64,000 nucleotides of DNA, taken from Perognathus longimembris pacificus. Lineage: Eukaryota; Chordata; Mammalia; Rodentia; Heteromyidae. The notes beneath the pieces were generated by a model. The model was not told the DNA's origin. It made no database searches and saw only the letters and a program-made list of their open reading frames with translations. The stretch spans positions 13,165,086 through 13,229,085 of the forward strand of contig NC_063188.1 in the NCBI RefSeq assembly GCF_023159225.1. The letters are read 5' to 3'. Numbering within the stretch: the first letter of the stretch is position 1; each line of letters starts with the position of its first letter. This document shows positions 31,907 to 42,399 of the stretch, piece by piece. A program made the translations under genes and the position numbers.

Positions 31907-32239
31907 CATTAATTTCTCTTTTAATGTACTATGTATTAACTATTCTGGGTATGCTGTTCCTTCTATTAAACTGAGCTTGTATTTGTAGTTTTCAGTATAG
32001 AAGTCCATGGGCGAAAATCACACACTCTTCTCATAGCCTAAGCCTCACAAGGGATCGTCACCAGCACCCACACTCTAGAATGGATAGGATGGGGTTGGGG
32101 ATGATGGGCTCCTACTCACACTCATGCCCCTAGAAGTGGGCAGAGGCGCACAAACCCTCCATAACTGGGACACTGGGGAGTGTGTCCTGCAGGGAACAGG
32201 GTAATAAGGAAAATAAATACACCTGCTCTTCTTGTTCAC

Positions 32240-32461
32240 TTGTGGGCACTTGGTTTTGAGGGAGTGCTCTGGTAGCTCCTGTCTAGCCCGCCACAGGTGC
32301 CACTAGCCTGCCACAAGTGAACAGAAGAGCCCAAGCTTGGTGGCACTCAAACGGCTTTCTGGCACTGTTGCACTACGGACATCGAGTGGCTTCCAAGCCT
32401 CACCAGACACTGATTTGTGAAGCAGTTGGGATCCCTGAACAATCTATGCACTTGGGCAGAG
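32240..32461 (+). pseudogene. 5' non-coding exon of the inverted copy
   Basis: It aligns with minus-strand 25761-25960, including the shared donor AG|GTAGGGGTCAC. CpG sites of the left copy are mostly lost here through C-to-T type changes (for example AAGCGCTTAGTGGCGCTC versus AAGCTTGGTGGCACTC), as expected of a methylated, unselected promoter. Confidence 0.55.
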
Positions 32462-32699
32462 GTAGGGGTCACAGGTATCCCAGGACTGTGCATCGGTAAG
32501 GTGGGTAAGGAAGGACATGGCTTCTTGCAGCCAGAGGCTTTGGAAAAGAGCTACAAATCATAAGGGAAAATTCTCTGAGACCCCAGACCTAACAAAAGCA
32601 GAGGCAGCTCCCCCTTTATGTCCTCAGTGGACTAGAAACGATTGCCTGGGTGAGGGAGGGGCTGGGGAGTGTGTGTGTGTGTGCATGCGCGTGCCTGTG

Positions 32700-32955
32700 T
32701 GTGCATCCCAGAGCTTGAATTCAAGGCCTGGGTACTGTTCCTGAAATTTTTTCCCTGTCAAGTCTGGTGTTCTACCGGTAGCTCCTCAACCTCTAGCTCT
32801 TTTTGTTGTTCTTCTCTTCTTTTTCCTTTTTGTTTTTTGTAGTTTATTGAATAGTCTCCTGGAAGTTGCATGCCTGGGCTGGATTTGAACTGCAATCCTT
32901 AGATCTTAGCCTCCTCAGTAGCTAGGACAACAGACTCTGGTCCTCAGTCCCTAGT
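32700..32955 (-). mobile_element. Old B1-Geo SINE
   Basis: Geo part at 32707-32790, pyrimidine-rich insertion at 32800-32840, head at 32870-32940. Preceded by a (TG)n tract at 32670-32704. Confidence 0.6.
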
Positions 32956-32980
32956 GATTGCCTTTTCTAAACCTGAATTT

Positions 32981-33454
32981 TTTGGGGGGTCCTTGTCCTG
33001 AGCCTTGAACTAGGGTGCTATCCCTGAGCTTGTTTTGGTCAAAGCTAGCGCTCTACCACTTGAGACACGGCTCCACTTCGGGCTTTTGGTTGGTTGGTGG
33101 TGTGACTTGAACTCAGGGCCTGGGCACTATCCCTGAGGCTCTTTGTGGTTCAGGCTTCTACACTACCACCTGAGCCACAGTGCCACTTCTGGTTTTTGAA
33201 TGATTAATTGGATATAACTGTCTCATGGGGACTTTTCTGCCAGGGCTGGCTTTGAACTGAAATCCGCAGATCTCAGCTTCCTGAGTAGCTAGGCTTATAG
33301 GCATGAACCACAAGCGCCCAGCCACTTCCAGCTTTTTTGGTGGTTTTGTGAAGATAAGGACTTTCCTTCCCCAGGATGGCTTTGAATCATGATCCTCAGA
33401 CCTCAGCCTTCTGAGTAGCTACAATTACAGGTGTGAGCCAATGGCGCCTGGCAG
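32981..33454 (-). mobile_element. B1-Geo SINE interrupted by another
   Basis: Outer halves are 32981-33080 (Geo) and 33322-33454 (head); CCACTTC occurs at both edges of the interruption (33073-33079 and 33322-33328). Confidence 0.75.
33090..33321 (-). mobile_element. B1-Geo SINE nested in B1-Geo
   Basis: Complete inner copy from GTGACTTGAACTCAGGGCC to AACCACAAGCGCCCAG, same orientation as the element it interrupts. Confidence 0.75.
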
Positions 33455-33972
33455 GGATAGGCATTTTTATACCTGGGTGTTTACAGCTGGCCACCTCCCT
33501 TCAGGACCTGGGCAAATGGGGTAGAGAAGTCTTGCAAGTGATCTTTCTACATCCCTGTGAGACCACTGCATTCCCGGGCTCTGGGAAGGGTCCAGAACCT
33601 GCATTAGGGGGCCAAGGCTGTCGTGTGGGGAATAAGACGTGGGCAGGTATCTGATATTCCTGTCAGTACTATGTCCGCCACTGAGCTTCCTGGCATCCCT
33701 TTTACCCTCTTGGAGGGAGGAGCTTCCCTAAGGCTAGTGTGCTTACATCTGCCATAGCACTGGGGGATGACACTGTACCACTTCCCTGAAAGAATTAGTG
33801 CGAAATTTTTAGGCTTGGGGAGCAGTTGCCAGATCTGAGTCTTAAGTATATTTATGGGTGATTCAGAGCCCAGTACCCCCAGCCTGAAACCTAGGTGATT
33901 TGGGAGCTGGTGGGGAGATATAACCACCCTCAAAAGGAATAGTGACCAGAAAGTGCAGTCTTTTTTTTTTTT

Positions 33973-34182
33973 TCTGGTGCCAGTCCTGGGGTTTGAACGT
34001 TGGGACAGGCAGTGTCCTTGAGCTTTTGTGCGCAAGCTAGCTCTCTGTCACATCCAGCTTTTAAGAGGTATTTTGTTGGAGATGAGTCTCTCAGACTTTC
34101 TTGAACATTATGATCATGGTCCTCAAGTTTCAGCCTCCTGAGTAGCTAAAATTACAGGCATGAGGTGTCAGTGCTAGGCTGG
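33973..34182 (-). mobile_element. B1-Geo SINE
   Basis: T-rich tail at 33960-33972; Geo part shortened near 34030-34050; head ends at GAGGTGTCAGTGCTAGGC. Confidence 0.7.
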
Positions 34183-34352
34183 TCCTTCTCCCTTACACAT
34201 GGACAGATTTGTTTGTTGAATGCCAGGATACGTACATGTCCAGGTTCAGTATCTTTGTGTAGAAAGCTCTAGAATTTGAATCTGCCTACTTGTCACCACT
34301 GCTGTGCCTCTTCTCTCATGGTTTCCTGTTTGCTGGACGTGTCGCGCCCCCA

Positions 34353-34774
34353 CTGAGTTCAGAGAGAAACCTTTTGGATCTGAGACCTCAGACCCCAGAT
34401 AAGCTGCAAGGGCAATGGAAATGCCCATGGACTCTACTGCCTTGGCGCCTTTCCTGTGCATAAAGGATCCTATAATGGAGGAGCATGACAAGGACTGAAA
34501 TTTCCCGCCAGGTTTTCCGGCAGTTGCAGTATACAACAGCAGCTGGGCCTCGAGCAACTTTCAGATAACGCTGGCAGCTTTGCTCTGAATGGCTAAAGCC
34601 AAAGAAGTCTTCTAAGAAACAAATCCTGGAGATACTTCTGTTGGTGCAATTGCTAAGTCTTCTACCACGCGACATGGAGACCCAGGTGAGGGCTTATGGC
34701 CCACAAAACAAAGAAAGCCTTTTTTACTTGATACAAGAATTACAGAAAGAAAATATATGGGATCACAGTCCCAG
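34353..34774 (+). pseudogene. Decayed SCAN exon of the inverted copy
   Basis: In the frame ACTGAAATTTCCCGC the residues FRQLQYTTAAGP, EWLKPKKSSKKQIL and the C-terminal helix FYLIQELQKE are still readable. The donor (CCCAG|GTAAGAAATG) survives; the acceptor does not. One TAA interrupts the SCAN core. Confidence 0.85.
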
Positions 34775-35015
34775 GTAAGAAATGTCTGGAGTATTTGTTT
34801 TTAAACCAAAACAGGGCCAGAAGTAGCTGGGTGTAGAACAAATATTTTCTGTCTGGCACATTGTACAAGCCAACACTTCTCCACTATCCTTCCATTTTCT
34901 TCTCTTCTGCTGGAATCAACATGGGTGTCAGTGACTCACACACATATAGGTCTCTGTCTCCTCTGTACAAATACTGTAATATCACTTATCATGTCCTGCT
35001 TGTTTTATTTTTTCT

Positions 35016-35110
35016 ACCTGGACTGGGGCTTGAACTCAGAGCCTTGTATTCTTGGTTGGCCTTTTTTCTCAAGGCTGAGGCTTTATCACTTGGTCCCCAC
35101 CTCCATTTCC
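35016..35110 (-). mobile_element. B1-Geo SINE fragment
   Basis: Only Geo-like sequence remains (GGGGCTTGAACTCAGAGCC to ATCACTTGGTCCCC); it abuts a younger IDL-Geo element. Confidence 0.55.
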
Positions 35111-35119
35111 TCCCCTCTC

Positions 35120-35334
35120 TTCTTTTTTTTCTTTTTTTTTTGCCAGTTGTGGGCCTTGAACTCAGGGCCTGAGCACTGTCCCTGGTTTCTTTTTGCTCAA
35201 GGCTAGCACTCTGCCACTTGAGCCACAGCGCCACTTCTGGCCATTTTCTATATATGCGGTGCTGGGGAATTGAACCCAGGGCTTCATGTATACGAGGCAA
35301 GCACTCTTGCCACTCACTAGTCCATGCTCCCAGG
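35120..35334 (-). mobile_element. IDL-Geo SINE
   Basis: Minus-strand copy; CTCCCCTCTCTTCTT precedes it and CCTCCCCTCTCTTCTT follows (35334-35349), a target-site duplication of about 14 bp. CACT is duplicated internally near 35310. Confidence 0.85.
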
Positions 35335-35594
35335 CCTCCCCTCTCTTCTTAAATGAAATTTACAGATAGCATAATTGATCTACATACATCAAAAATCAAT
35401 AATATTGCTCCATAGTCTTTGTGTATGTGTCTTTTGAGTTTATAACAGTTTTTATCTCATTAAATACTTGGGGAAAAAATCTTGGAAGAAGCAAAAGAGA
35501 TGCCAGGGGAAATGACCTTCTTGTTCAAAAATAGTTGCTATTTGGCCTTTTTCACTAACAGCTTGCCCACCCTTATTTGACTAAAGTCCAGAAA

Positions 35595-35650
35595 GGATAT
35601 AAAAGGATATATAGGATATAAAGGATATATAGGATATAAAGGATATAAGC
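35595..35650 (+). repeat. (GGATATA) minisatellite-like repeat
   Basis: Alternating AGGATATATAGGATATAAA units, immediately before the near-identical inverted tract begins at 35666. Confidence 0.85.
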
Positions 35651-35665
35651 TTGTGAAAAAAGTGT

Positions 35666-36817
35666 CAACCTCATATGCATTTCTGCATACACATGTTTGA
35701 GCTCCGCCTCATCACCCAGTGGCTTCATGGAGTGTTTACGTGTCTGCATGTCTGCTTGGAGTCACAGTGATGGGTCAGCCAAGAATTCAGATCAGGGCTC
35801 AAGTGCTATGAGCAGTATTGCTGCTTGTCATATGATTTCTCAAAGTGGTAAACAAGTCAGTCAAAAGAGAATAAGCAGCCGGTGCCTGTGGTCACGCCTG
35901 CAGTCCTATCTACACAGGATGCTGAGAGCTGAGGATTGCGGTTCAAACCAGCCCGGGAAAAAAGTCTATGAGACTCTCTCTCCAGTTAACCATCAAAAAT
36001 CCACAAATGGAGCTTTTTCTCAAAGTGGTAGAGCACTAGCCTTGAGCAGAAAAGCTCAGGGACAATGCCCAGGCCCTGAGTTCAAGCCCCACTACTAAAA
36101 AAAAGAAACTACATAAAATGTTCTCCCTTTGATTTGGACAAGAGAGCATTGCTGGGGAATCCATGTAATACTAAAATGTGGAAAGTGCTTTCTTTCTAAC
36201 TCCTCTATACAATGTGCTTCTTAATATGTCCTTTGTGCCATGTGGAAGTTTGAGGGGAACTCCTCATTGGCTGGGTCCTGGCCCTACAGACCTGTGAGAG
36301 CCGCTGCCATCTCTGACCCACTACATTCCCATCTCAATACCCACAGCCGTATCCAGAAGAGCCACGGGGGCAGTGGCCGTGCCCTGTGCTCACGACCTAA
36401 AGCCTCGGTGTCCGTAGGCCACTGCGGAACACAGAGCTGAAACGGCATGTGCGAACAGGTGTTTCCAGTTGGGTCTTAGGGGAGCTGGGCTGGAGGAGGG
36501 GGTACCGTTCAGGGGCTCTTGTGGTTGATCATGGAAGGTGGCAGGCAGGACAGGAGGCTTTCCCAGCATCCTGCCTCCCTAAGCTAGCACGTGTGAATGT
36601 GTGGTTCTCTTCCTTTCTCTGTCCTGTTGGTTTTGTTCAGTAAATGAGATTTTATCTTTGAGGGCCTGAGCATGTCCTGTGCAGCACAGACCATCGGCCA
36701 CCGCTGGCTCCTGAGTACATGAAATGTGGCCAGTGCAGCTTGAAGTCTGCTGTGAGTTTCATATGCACATCCCCAATACGAAGAAAGAACAAAGCAGGTG
36801 GAATAGCTCTCTAGTAA
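35666..36817 (+). repeat. Right member of the near-identical inverted intronic tract
   Basis: Counterpart of 22829-23737. In two sampled alignments I count 1 difference in about 65 bases and 2 in about 95. The SINE at 35872-36106 is absent from the left member, so it arrived after the two became alike. Confidence 0.85.
35872..36106 (+). mobile_element. B1-Geo SINE inside the near-identical tract
   Basis: Head GGTGCCTGTGGTCACGCCTG, Geo part ending TTCAAGCCCCACTACT plus an A-rich tail. The left arm has a simple uninterrupted site at about 23525-23550. Confidence 0.85.
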
Positions 36818-37057
36818 TTGTATGGATTAGATATGCAAAATGTCTGCTTGTCTCCCTATGTTGGAATGAGTATGATATACTTTTACAAGTGACCTCACCA
36901 GTTTCTTCTTATGTATTGTTTTCTATGACACTGGAAAATGGACATGTGTGTCTCTTTGTACTCTTCCTGGGTATCCGCTTATTTCAAATGAGATAAAATG
37001 AGCTTCGCTTCCAGTGGGTCTACACTGTGCAATGATGCGTTCCGCCCTTTCCCACAG

Positions 37058-37262
37058 GTCAACATGCACGACATGCTCTTGGAAGAACTGGCACCGGTGG
37101 GGACAGTACCCATGCCACCAAACACGCACCTGGAGTCACCTGCACTCCAGGTAATGGGAAATGTCCAGGATCCCCCGGTAGCAGAGGCCTGGATCCCACA
37201 GCCGGGGCCACAGGAGATGGACTATGCTGCTGCTGGCCAGTGCCAGCCTTTTCTGGATCCTG
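37058..37262 (+). pseudogene. Open exon 3 of the inverted copy (205 nt)
   Basis: Acceptor GCCCTTTCCCACAG and donor ATCCTG|GTAAGG are intact, and the frame is open throughout. Residues such as [25 protein letters not shown] and PVAEAWIPQ agree closely with human ZNF449 as I recall it, much better than the working left copy does. It is by far the best-preserved exon of an otherwise dead locus. Confidence 0.8.
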
Positions 37263-37479
37263 GTAAGGGAAGGATTTGCTTTCTGCCTTCTTTTTGTTTT
37301 TTGGAGAGCTCAACATGTCTCCAGGACTTTCTGCACGAGGTAAAATCTCAATGAATGAGTGAGAAAGAGCTCATTCCAGCTACTTGTTCTTGAAAATAGG
37401 GAGAAAAAAAATATGGTTAGAGGTATTGCCTGGAGTCCATCAAACTCTTCATTTAAATTTTAAAAATCACTGCACTCTC

Positions 37480-37740
37480 AACTTAAGCTTTTATTGTTAT
37501 TACAAATAATTATAATATGATAATAATGTTATAGTATAATGTAACATATTATACATAATATGCACATACATTATAATAATGTTACATTATATTATAATGC
37601 TGTTAGCTTATATTATTACAATGTATATAATATTAAAATTTATAACATATAACATATTATATTACACATTACTATATACTATATTATTATATATTATAAA
37701 ATATTACATATATTATTATTAAAATTGTGATTATTATTTT
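37480..37740. repeat. AT-rich tract with many TATTATA units
   Basis: Nearly all A/T, with repeated TAATATTATA / ATATTATTATAT runs that can pair with themselves. Lies in intron 3 of the pseudogene. Confidence 0.85.
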
Positions 37741-38239
37741 CAAACTACCATTTTTTGCCTTACCATTTTATATACATTTCGCCACAATTGAAAGCCAAGG
37801 TTTATTCTATTTTGCATTACAAAATTTTATGGTTAAATAAAAAGAGCTCTCAGAGGTTTCTGTTTGGTATGAAATATCATTCCCAAGTAGAAATGGACTA
37901 CTTAGATTTTTCAAAAGCTTGGAAATTTGGAAGTGGTAGAGGAGTAGATGCAGAAGGTGAATTTGGAGGAGAAAAGCAAAGAATGAAATCTCTCTGTGAA
38001 CATAAGCAAGGACTGATGCGCTTTGGATCAATTGGCATGGAGCACCGGTTAAGATATTGGCTCTTCTCAGGAAGCTTTTGGGTAAGAAAATTATTTGAGG
38101 GAACCTCCAGTAAGAGAAGTACTCTCATTAATCCATCAAAGAATATGCAGAGCACGAGGGTTCTAAATGCCTCAAAATCTGATTGATTCTCATAGAATTG
38201 GACATGAACAGTATGGCAGTTTATGGCACCTCTTTTTGT

Positions 38240-38464
38240 GTGTTTGTGCTGGTTAAGGAGCTTGAACTTGGGTCCTGGGTACTGTCCCTTAACTTTTGTG
38301 CTCAAAGCTAGTACTCTACCACTTGGAGCTGTAGTTCATTTCTGACTTTAAGGTACTTAATTAAGGTGAGTCTCACAGAGTTTCCTGGTCAGGCTGGCTT
38401 CACACTGTGCTCCTCAGACCTCAGCCTTGTGAGTAGCTGAGGCGTGAGCCACTGGTTCCCAGCA
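38240..38464 (-). mobile_element. B1-Geo SINE
   Basis: Minus-strand copy; Geo part from GTGCTGGTTAAGGAGCTTG, head ending GAGCCACTGGTTCCCAGC. Confidence 0.75.
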
Positions 38465-38469
38465 GCACG

Positions 38470-39120
38470 TACCTTTTAAGTGTTGGAGTCTCATTGTGCT
38501 GCTAGCAGTGCAAAAAGGGGATGTTGAGCTCATGCATGTAACAAATCCTCATATAGCTTCTATTAAAACTCACTGGATGGGCAGTCTTTGAGCATAAAAG
38601 CCCATCCTCACAGATGAGGGCCCAGGGACATGCTATCTCCATGACAATAAATATTGACGGTCCTAAGCTGTAAAACACAATGAGCATTGTCTTATGGTGT
38701 ATACCTACCTATAGGAAATTTTTCTAGAAATGATCTCAATTGTCTTGTGGATGTAGGCATTTTAATGTACCAGATATGGCAAATTATCCTTCGAAATATT
38801 GTCCTCATGTATGCTATCACAGCAGACTACACAATGGCTAGTTTCTGCTCCCCGTTGCCTACCTTGGTCTCCGTAGATGCTTTGATCATTGCTTTGTGAC
38901 TTCAGCCATGCCTAACTTCACCACACTGGCAGACAGAAGTGACACCAAATCCATGCAGACCTTTTTAGTAATTACAAAGTTCATTCAGCATCGGAGATTG
39001 TGTTTTACTCAGTGTAAATGGGTAGAGGATGGGAAGTGAGGCAAGAGGGGGAAAGGTTATGGCTTCAGCTGGCATGGGGGTGTAAGCAGAGGGTTGGTTT
39101 ATGGGAAATCAGGAGCATCA
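38470..39120. other. No recognised gene (pseudogene intron)
   Basis: Unrecognised sequence in intron 3 of the inverted pseudogene. Confidence 0.45.
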
Positions 39121-39135
39121 GAAATAGGGGCTCTC

Positions 39136-39355
39136 GGCTGGGGATATGGCCTAGTGGCAAGAGTCCTTGTCTCGCATACATGAGGCCCTAGGTTCGATTC
39201 CCCAGCACCACATATACAGAAAACGGCCAGAAGGGGCGCTGTGGCTCAAGTGGCAGAGTGCTAGCCTTGAGCAAGAACAAGCCAGGGACAGTGCTCAGGC
39301 CCTGAGTCCAAGCCCCAGGACTGGCACAAAAAAAAAAAAAAAAGAAAAGAAAAAA
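39136..39355 (+). mobile_element. IDL-Geo SINE with perfect 15-bp TSD
   Basis: GAAATAGGGGCTCTC occurs at 39121-39135 and again at 39356-39370. The copy is full length with a long A/AAAG tail, so it is young. Confidence 0.95.
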
Positions 39356-39370
39356 GAAATAGGGGCTCTC

Positions 39371-40185
39371 CTCACAGAAGTGGAGGCTATATGGACCTGA
39401 AGCTTAGGGATCTGAATGTGACCTGACAGAGGTGCATGGGATAGCACCTTCAAATCTGGCACCTTGGAACTCTGGGGCAGAGAAACTTAGAGGAAATCTT
39501 TGAGGCCTCATTATAGGGCTCTGGGCAGAAAGCAGTGCTGGTATTAGATTGTCCTATGGCTACTAGATTCTGTCTAGAAGGCTACTTTTGGACCCTAAAT
39601 AGGTCTCTATATCTCTCTTTCAACCAAGGAGCAAGTATCTGGCCTGCTTTTAATGTGATATCTGCTAAGATCTGAAGCCTTAAGGTCTTCAAGTCTACAC
39701 TGAAGGAGGCAAACAGCACGGGCACATTTCTTGCCATCGCTCACTGTGTTACCTCCCTTTGTGAAAAAATATTCTCAACACCCCTTCTGAAGACTGTGCA
39801 ACTTTTCACTCTCCCATGTTTCCGTCTGTGCCCATTTGATGTACTACCTCGAGGATTATTTGAGCTGTTCCTCCGTATCTTCAGCTTGTTAGCTTTGAAA
39901 GCCAAAAATAAACATAACTAGAAGTTCAAACACCATTTCTTTTCAGTTTTGTGAATCAGAAATACACCAGTCATTTTTTCCTTCATGAAAATAGAAAATG
40001 GAGTATGTACTGAGTATCCAAGGTCTTGATATCATGTTACATTTTAATTTTCATGTGTATCATTTTTTAATTTTCTTTTGGTTAATATTAGAAGCCAACT
40101 AACTAGTCCATACCATTTTAACATTAACACTCAATATCAGTCTTCTTAAAAATCTTAAATAGAAACATGTGTGAGTGTGTGTGTG
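39371..40185. other. No recognised gene (pseudogene intron)
   Basis: Low-repeat sequence with no readable signal. Confidence 0.45.
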
Positions 40186-40186
40186 T

Positions 40187-40416
40187 TTGCTGGTCCTGGA
40201 GCCTGAACTCAGGGACTGGGCAGTGTCCCTGAGCTTTTCCACTGAAGCTAGCAGCCTGTTACTTCAGCCACAGCTCTACTTCTGAAGTTTCAGTGGTTAA
40301 CTGGAGATAAGAGTCTCACAGATTTTACTGCCCAGACTGGCTTTGAACCAAATGTGATCCTCAAATCAGCCTTCTGAGCAGTTAGGATTACAGATGTGAG
40401 CCACCAGGTCCTGTCT
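40187..40416 (-). mobile_element. B1-Geo SINE
   Basis: Preceded by (GT)n at 40170-40186. The head ends GAGCCACCAGGTCCTG. Confidence 0.8.
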
Positions 40417-40448
40417 AGAAATTTGATTTTGTTTCTCCTTGTTAATTT

Positions 40449-40500
40449 TTATTTGCCAGTCCTGGGTCTTGGACTGGGGGCCTGAGTACTGTCCCTGGCT
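40449..40500 (-). mobile_element. IDL-Geo 3'-end fragment
   Basis: Only the last 50 bases of the Geo monomer remain (GCCAGTCCTGGGTCTTGGAC to GTCCCTGGCT). Confidence 0.6.
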
Positions 40501-40631
40501 AGAAACTTTGAATTTTATTGGCACTACTGAGGGGCCTGGTGCTGGGTAGGTAGATGCTTTGCCACCTGAGTCATGCCTCTAGCCATTTTGGGTTTAATTA
40601 TTCTTGCTATAGGATCTTACATGTATGTCTT

Positions 40632-41346
40632 TTATTCTTTCTTTTTTTCTTTTTGCTAGTCCTGGGGCTTGAACTCAGGGCCTGAGCACTGTCCCTGGCG
40701 TCTTTTTGCTCAAGGCTAACACTCTGCCACTTGAGCCACAGTGCCACTTCTGGCTGTTTTCTACATATGTGGAGCTGAGGANNNNNNNNNNNNNNNNNNN
40801 NNNNNNNNNNNNNNNNNNNNNNNNNNNNNNNNNNNNNNNNNNNNNNNNNNNNNNNNNNNNNNNNNNNNNNNNNNNNNNNNNNNNNNNNNNNNNNNNNNNN
40901 NNNNNNNNNNNNNNNNNNNNNNNNNNNNNNNNNNNNNNNNNNNNNNNNNNNNNNNNNNNNNNNNNNNNNNNNNNNNNNNNNNNNNNNNNNNNNNNNNNNN
41001 NNNNNNNNNNNNNNNNNNNNNNNNNNNNNNNNNNNNNNNNNNNNNNNNNNNNNNNNNNNNNNNNNNNNNNNNNNNNNNNNNNNNNNNNNNNNNNNNNNNN
41101 NNNNNNNNNNNNNNNNNNNNNNNNNNNNNNNNNNNNNNNNNNNNNNNNNNNNNNNNNNNNNNNNNNNNNNNNNNNNNNNNNNNNNNNNNNNNNNNNNNNN
41201 NNNNNNNNNNNNNNNNNNNNNNNNNNNNNNNNNNNNNNNNNNNNNNNNNNNNNNNNNNNNNNNNNNNNNNNNNNNNNNNNNATCGAACCCAGGGTTTCAT
41301 GTGTATGAAGCAAGCACTCTTGATACTAGGCCATATTCCCAGCCCC
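40632..41346 (-). mobile_element. IDL-Geo SINE containing the assembly gap
   Basis: The 3' part lies left of the Ns and the 5' part right of them. The 14-bp TSD TACATGTATGTCTT flanks the whole element (40618-40631 and 41347-41360), so both halves belong to one insertion. Without the Ns the element is 215 bp, a normal length. Confidence 0.9.
40782..41281. other. 500-N assembly gap
   Basis: Exactly 500 Ns. The flanks GGAGCTGAGGA and ATCGAACCC join to reproduce the SINE sequence with nothing missing, so the real gap is probably zero-length. Frames across it consist of X residues and mean nothing. Confidence 0.95.
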
Positions 41347-41691
41347 TACATGTATGTCTTGAATACACAACACTGTGAGCCTCTTATTTGTGATTTCAGG
41401 GTAGCATCATCTTTTTTTGCCTGGGGCATCCGGCTCTTCAAACTTCCCAGTCTCTGATTCCTCAGTAGCTAGGATTTTCATACACTAACAGATAGGGATC
41501 CTGACCTCATATTTTTATTCTCAGTTAAATAATGCTCACCTCATGGTTTTCGTAAAGGTGTTTCAGATAAATTCTGCTTTCAAACCCAGAAATGACTATC
41601 GACCTTTCTGTAGATTAGAGGAGAATGGCTTGCTAGTAAGCACAAAAGAGTCTTCCCTTCATTTTCCTTTGGTGCTTAGATTAAAATTAAA

Positions 41692-41920
41692 AAGCCAGGT
41701 GCAGGTGGCTCACGCCTATAATCCTAGCTATTCAGGAGGTTAAGATATGAAGATTACAGTTCAAAGCCAGCCTGGGCAGGAAAGTCTGTGAGACTCTTAT
41801 TTCCAATGAACCACCAAAAAGCTGGAAATGGAGCTTCAGCTCAAGTGGTAGAGCACTAGCCTTGAGGAAAAGAAATGCTCAGGAACAGCACACAGGCCCT
41901 GATTTCAAATCTCAGAACTG

Positions 41921-41924
<4 letters not shown>
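41692..41924 (+). mobile_element. B1-Geo SINE, full length
   Basis: Head GTGGCTCACGCCTATAATCC; ends CAGAACTGGTACACACAC, passing into a CA repeat. Confidence 0.85.

Positions 41925-41972
<48 letters not shown>
41923..41972 (+). repeat. (CA)n microsatellite at a SINE tail
   Basis: 25 CA units continuing from the SINE 3' end. Confidence 0.97.
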
Positions 41973-41975
<3 letters not shown>

Positions 41976-42121
41976 ATCAGAAACCTCTGGTGAAACAATC
42001 CAAAGTGAGGAGGAAATAGGAAATAGCTGCAGAGAGGCATGCATGCTAGAAGGCAGCCTCACCTTTGAGACAGAGCCAAGGTGGTGACTCAGATTCTTGT
42101 CCCACCCCTTACCCCAGTCAG

Positions 42122-42209
42122 GGCCTGCAATACCGAAGTCGTACTGGAGCCTGCCCCTTGGAGAAAGGAGAAGAGCTATTGGTGAAGGAACTGTTGGACC
42201 CTGAGCCTG
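42122..42209 (+). pseudogene. Exon 4, first tandem copy (88 nt, frameshifted)
   Basis: Acceptor CCTTACCCCAGTCAG, donor GCCTG|GTAGGTGAG. The start GGCCTGCAATACC matches the left gene's exon 4. One extra base relative to the 87-nt exon breaks the frame; past it, LEKGEELLVKELLDP is readable. Confidence 0.75.
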
Positions 42210-42399
42210 GTAGGTGAGGGTGGAAACTGGGAGATGAAGGGTGGCTGGTCGCCTTGGAAGAAAGAAGAGAAAGTGGAAGAAAATGTAGCTTTCATCGGGG
42301 ACAAGAAGGATGAGGAGGCCAATTAGGAGTTGCCACCTCCCCTCTAGGCATGGGGTATAACTCTTCACTCTTCATCTTCTCATGCCTCTAATTTCCCAG

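Noticed and set aside
23203..36440. Identical 66- and 64-codon frames in both arms (23203-23403/36240-36440 and 23000-23194/36449-36643)
   Set aside because: They look like conserved proteins, but both lie in the near-identical intronic tract, so identity comes from DNA homogenisation. They have no domain, and the surrounding frames are random.
36998..37354. 118-codon frame at exon 3 of the inverted copy as a stand-alone gene
   Set aside because: Its coding-like part is exactly the 205-nt exon between AG and GT; beyond those sites the frame is intron.
40675..41457. Frames of 179-238 residues made mostly of X
   Set aside because: They run through the 500-N gap inside a SINE and have no biological meaning.
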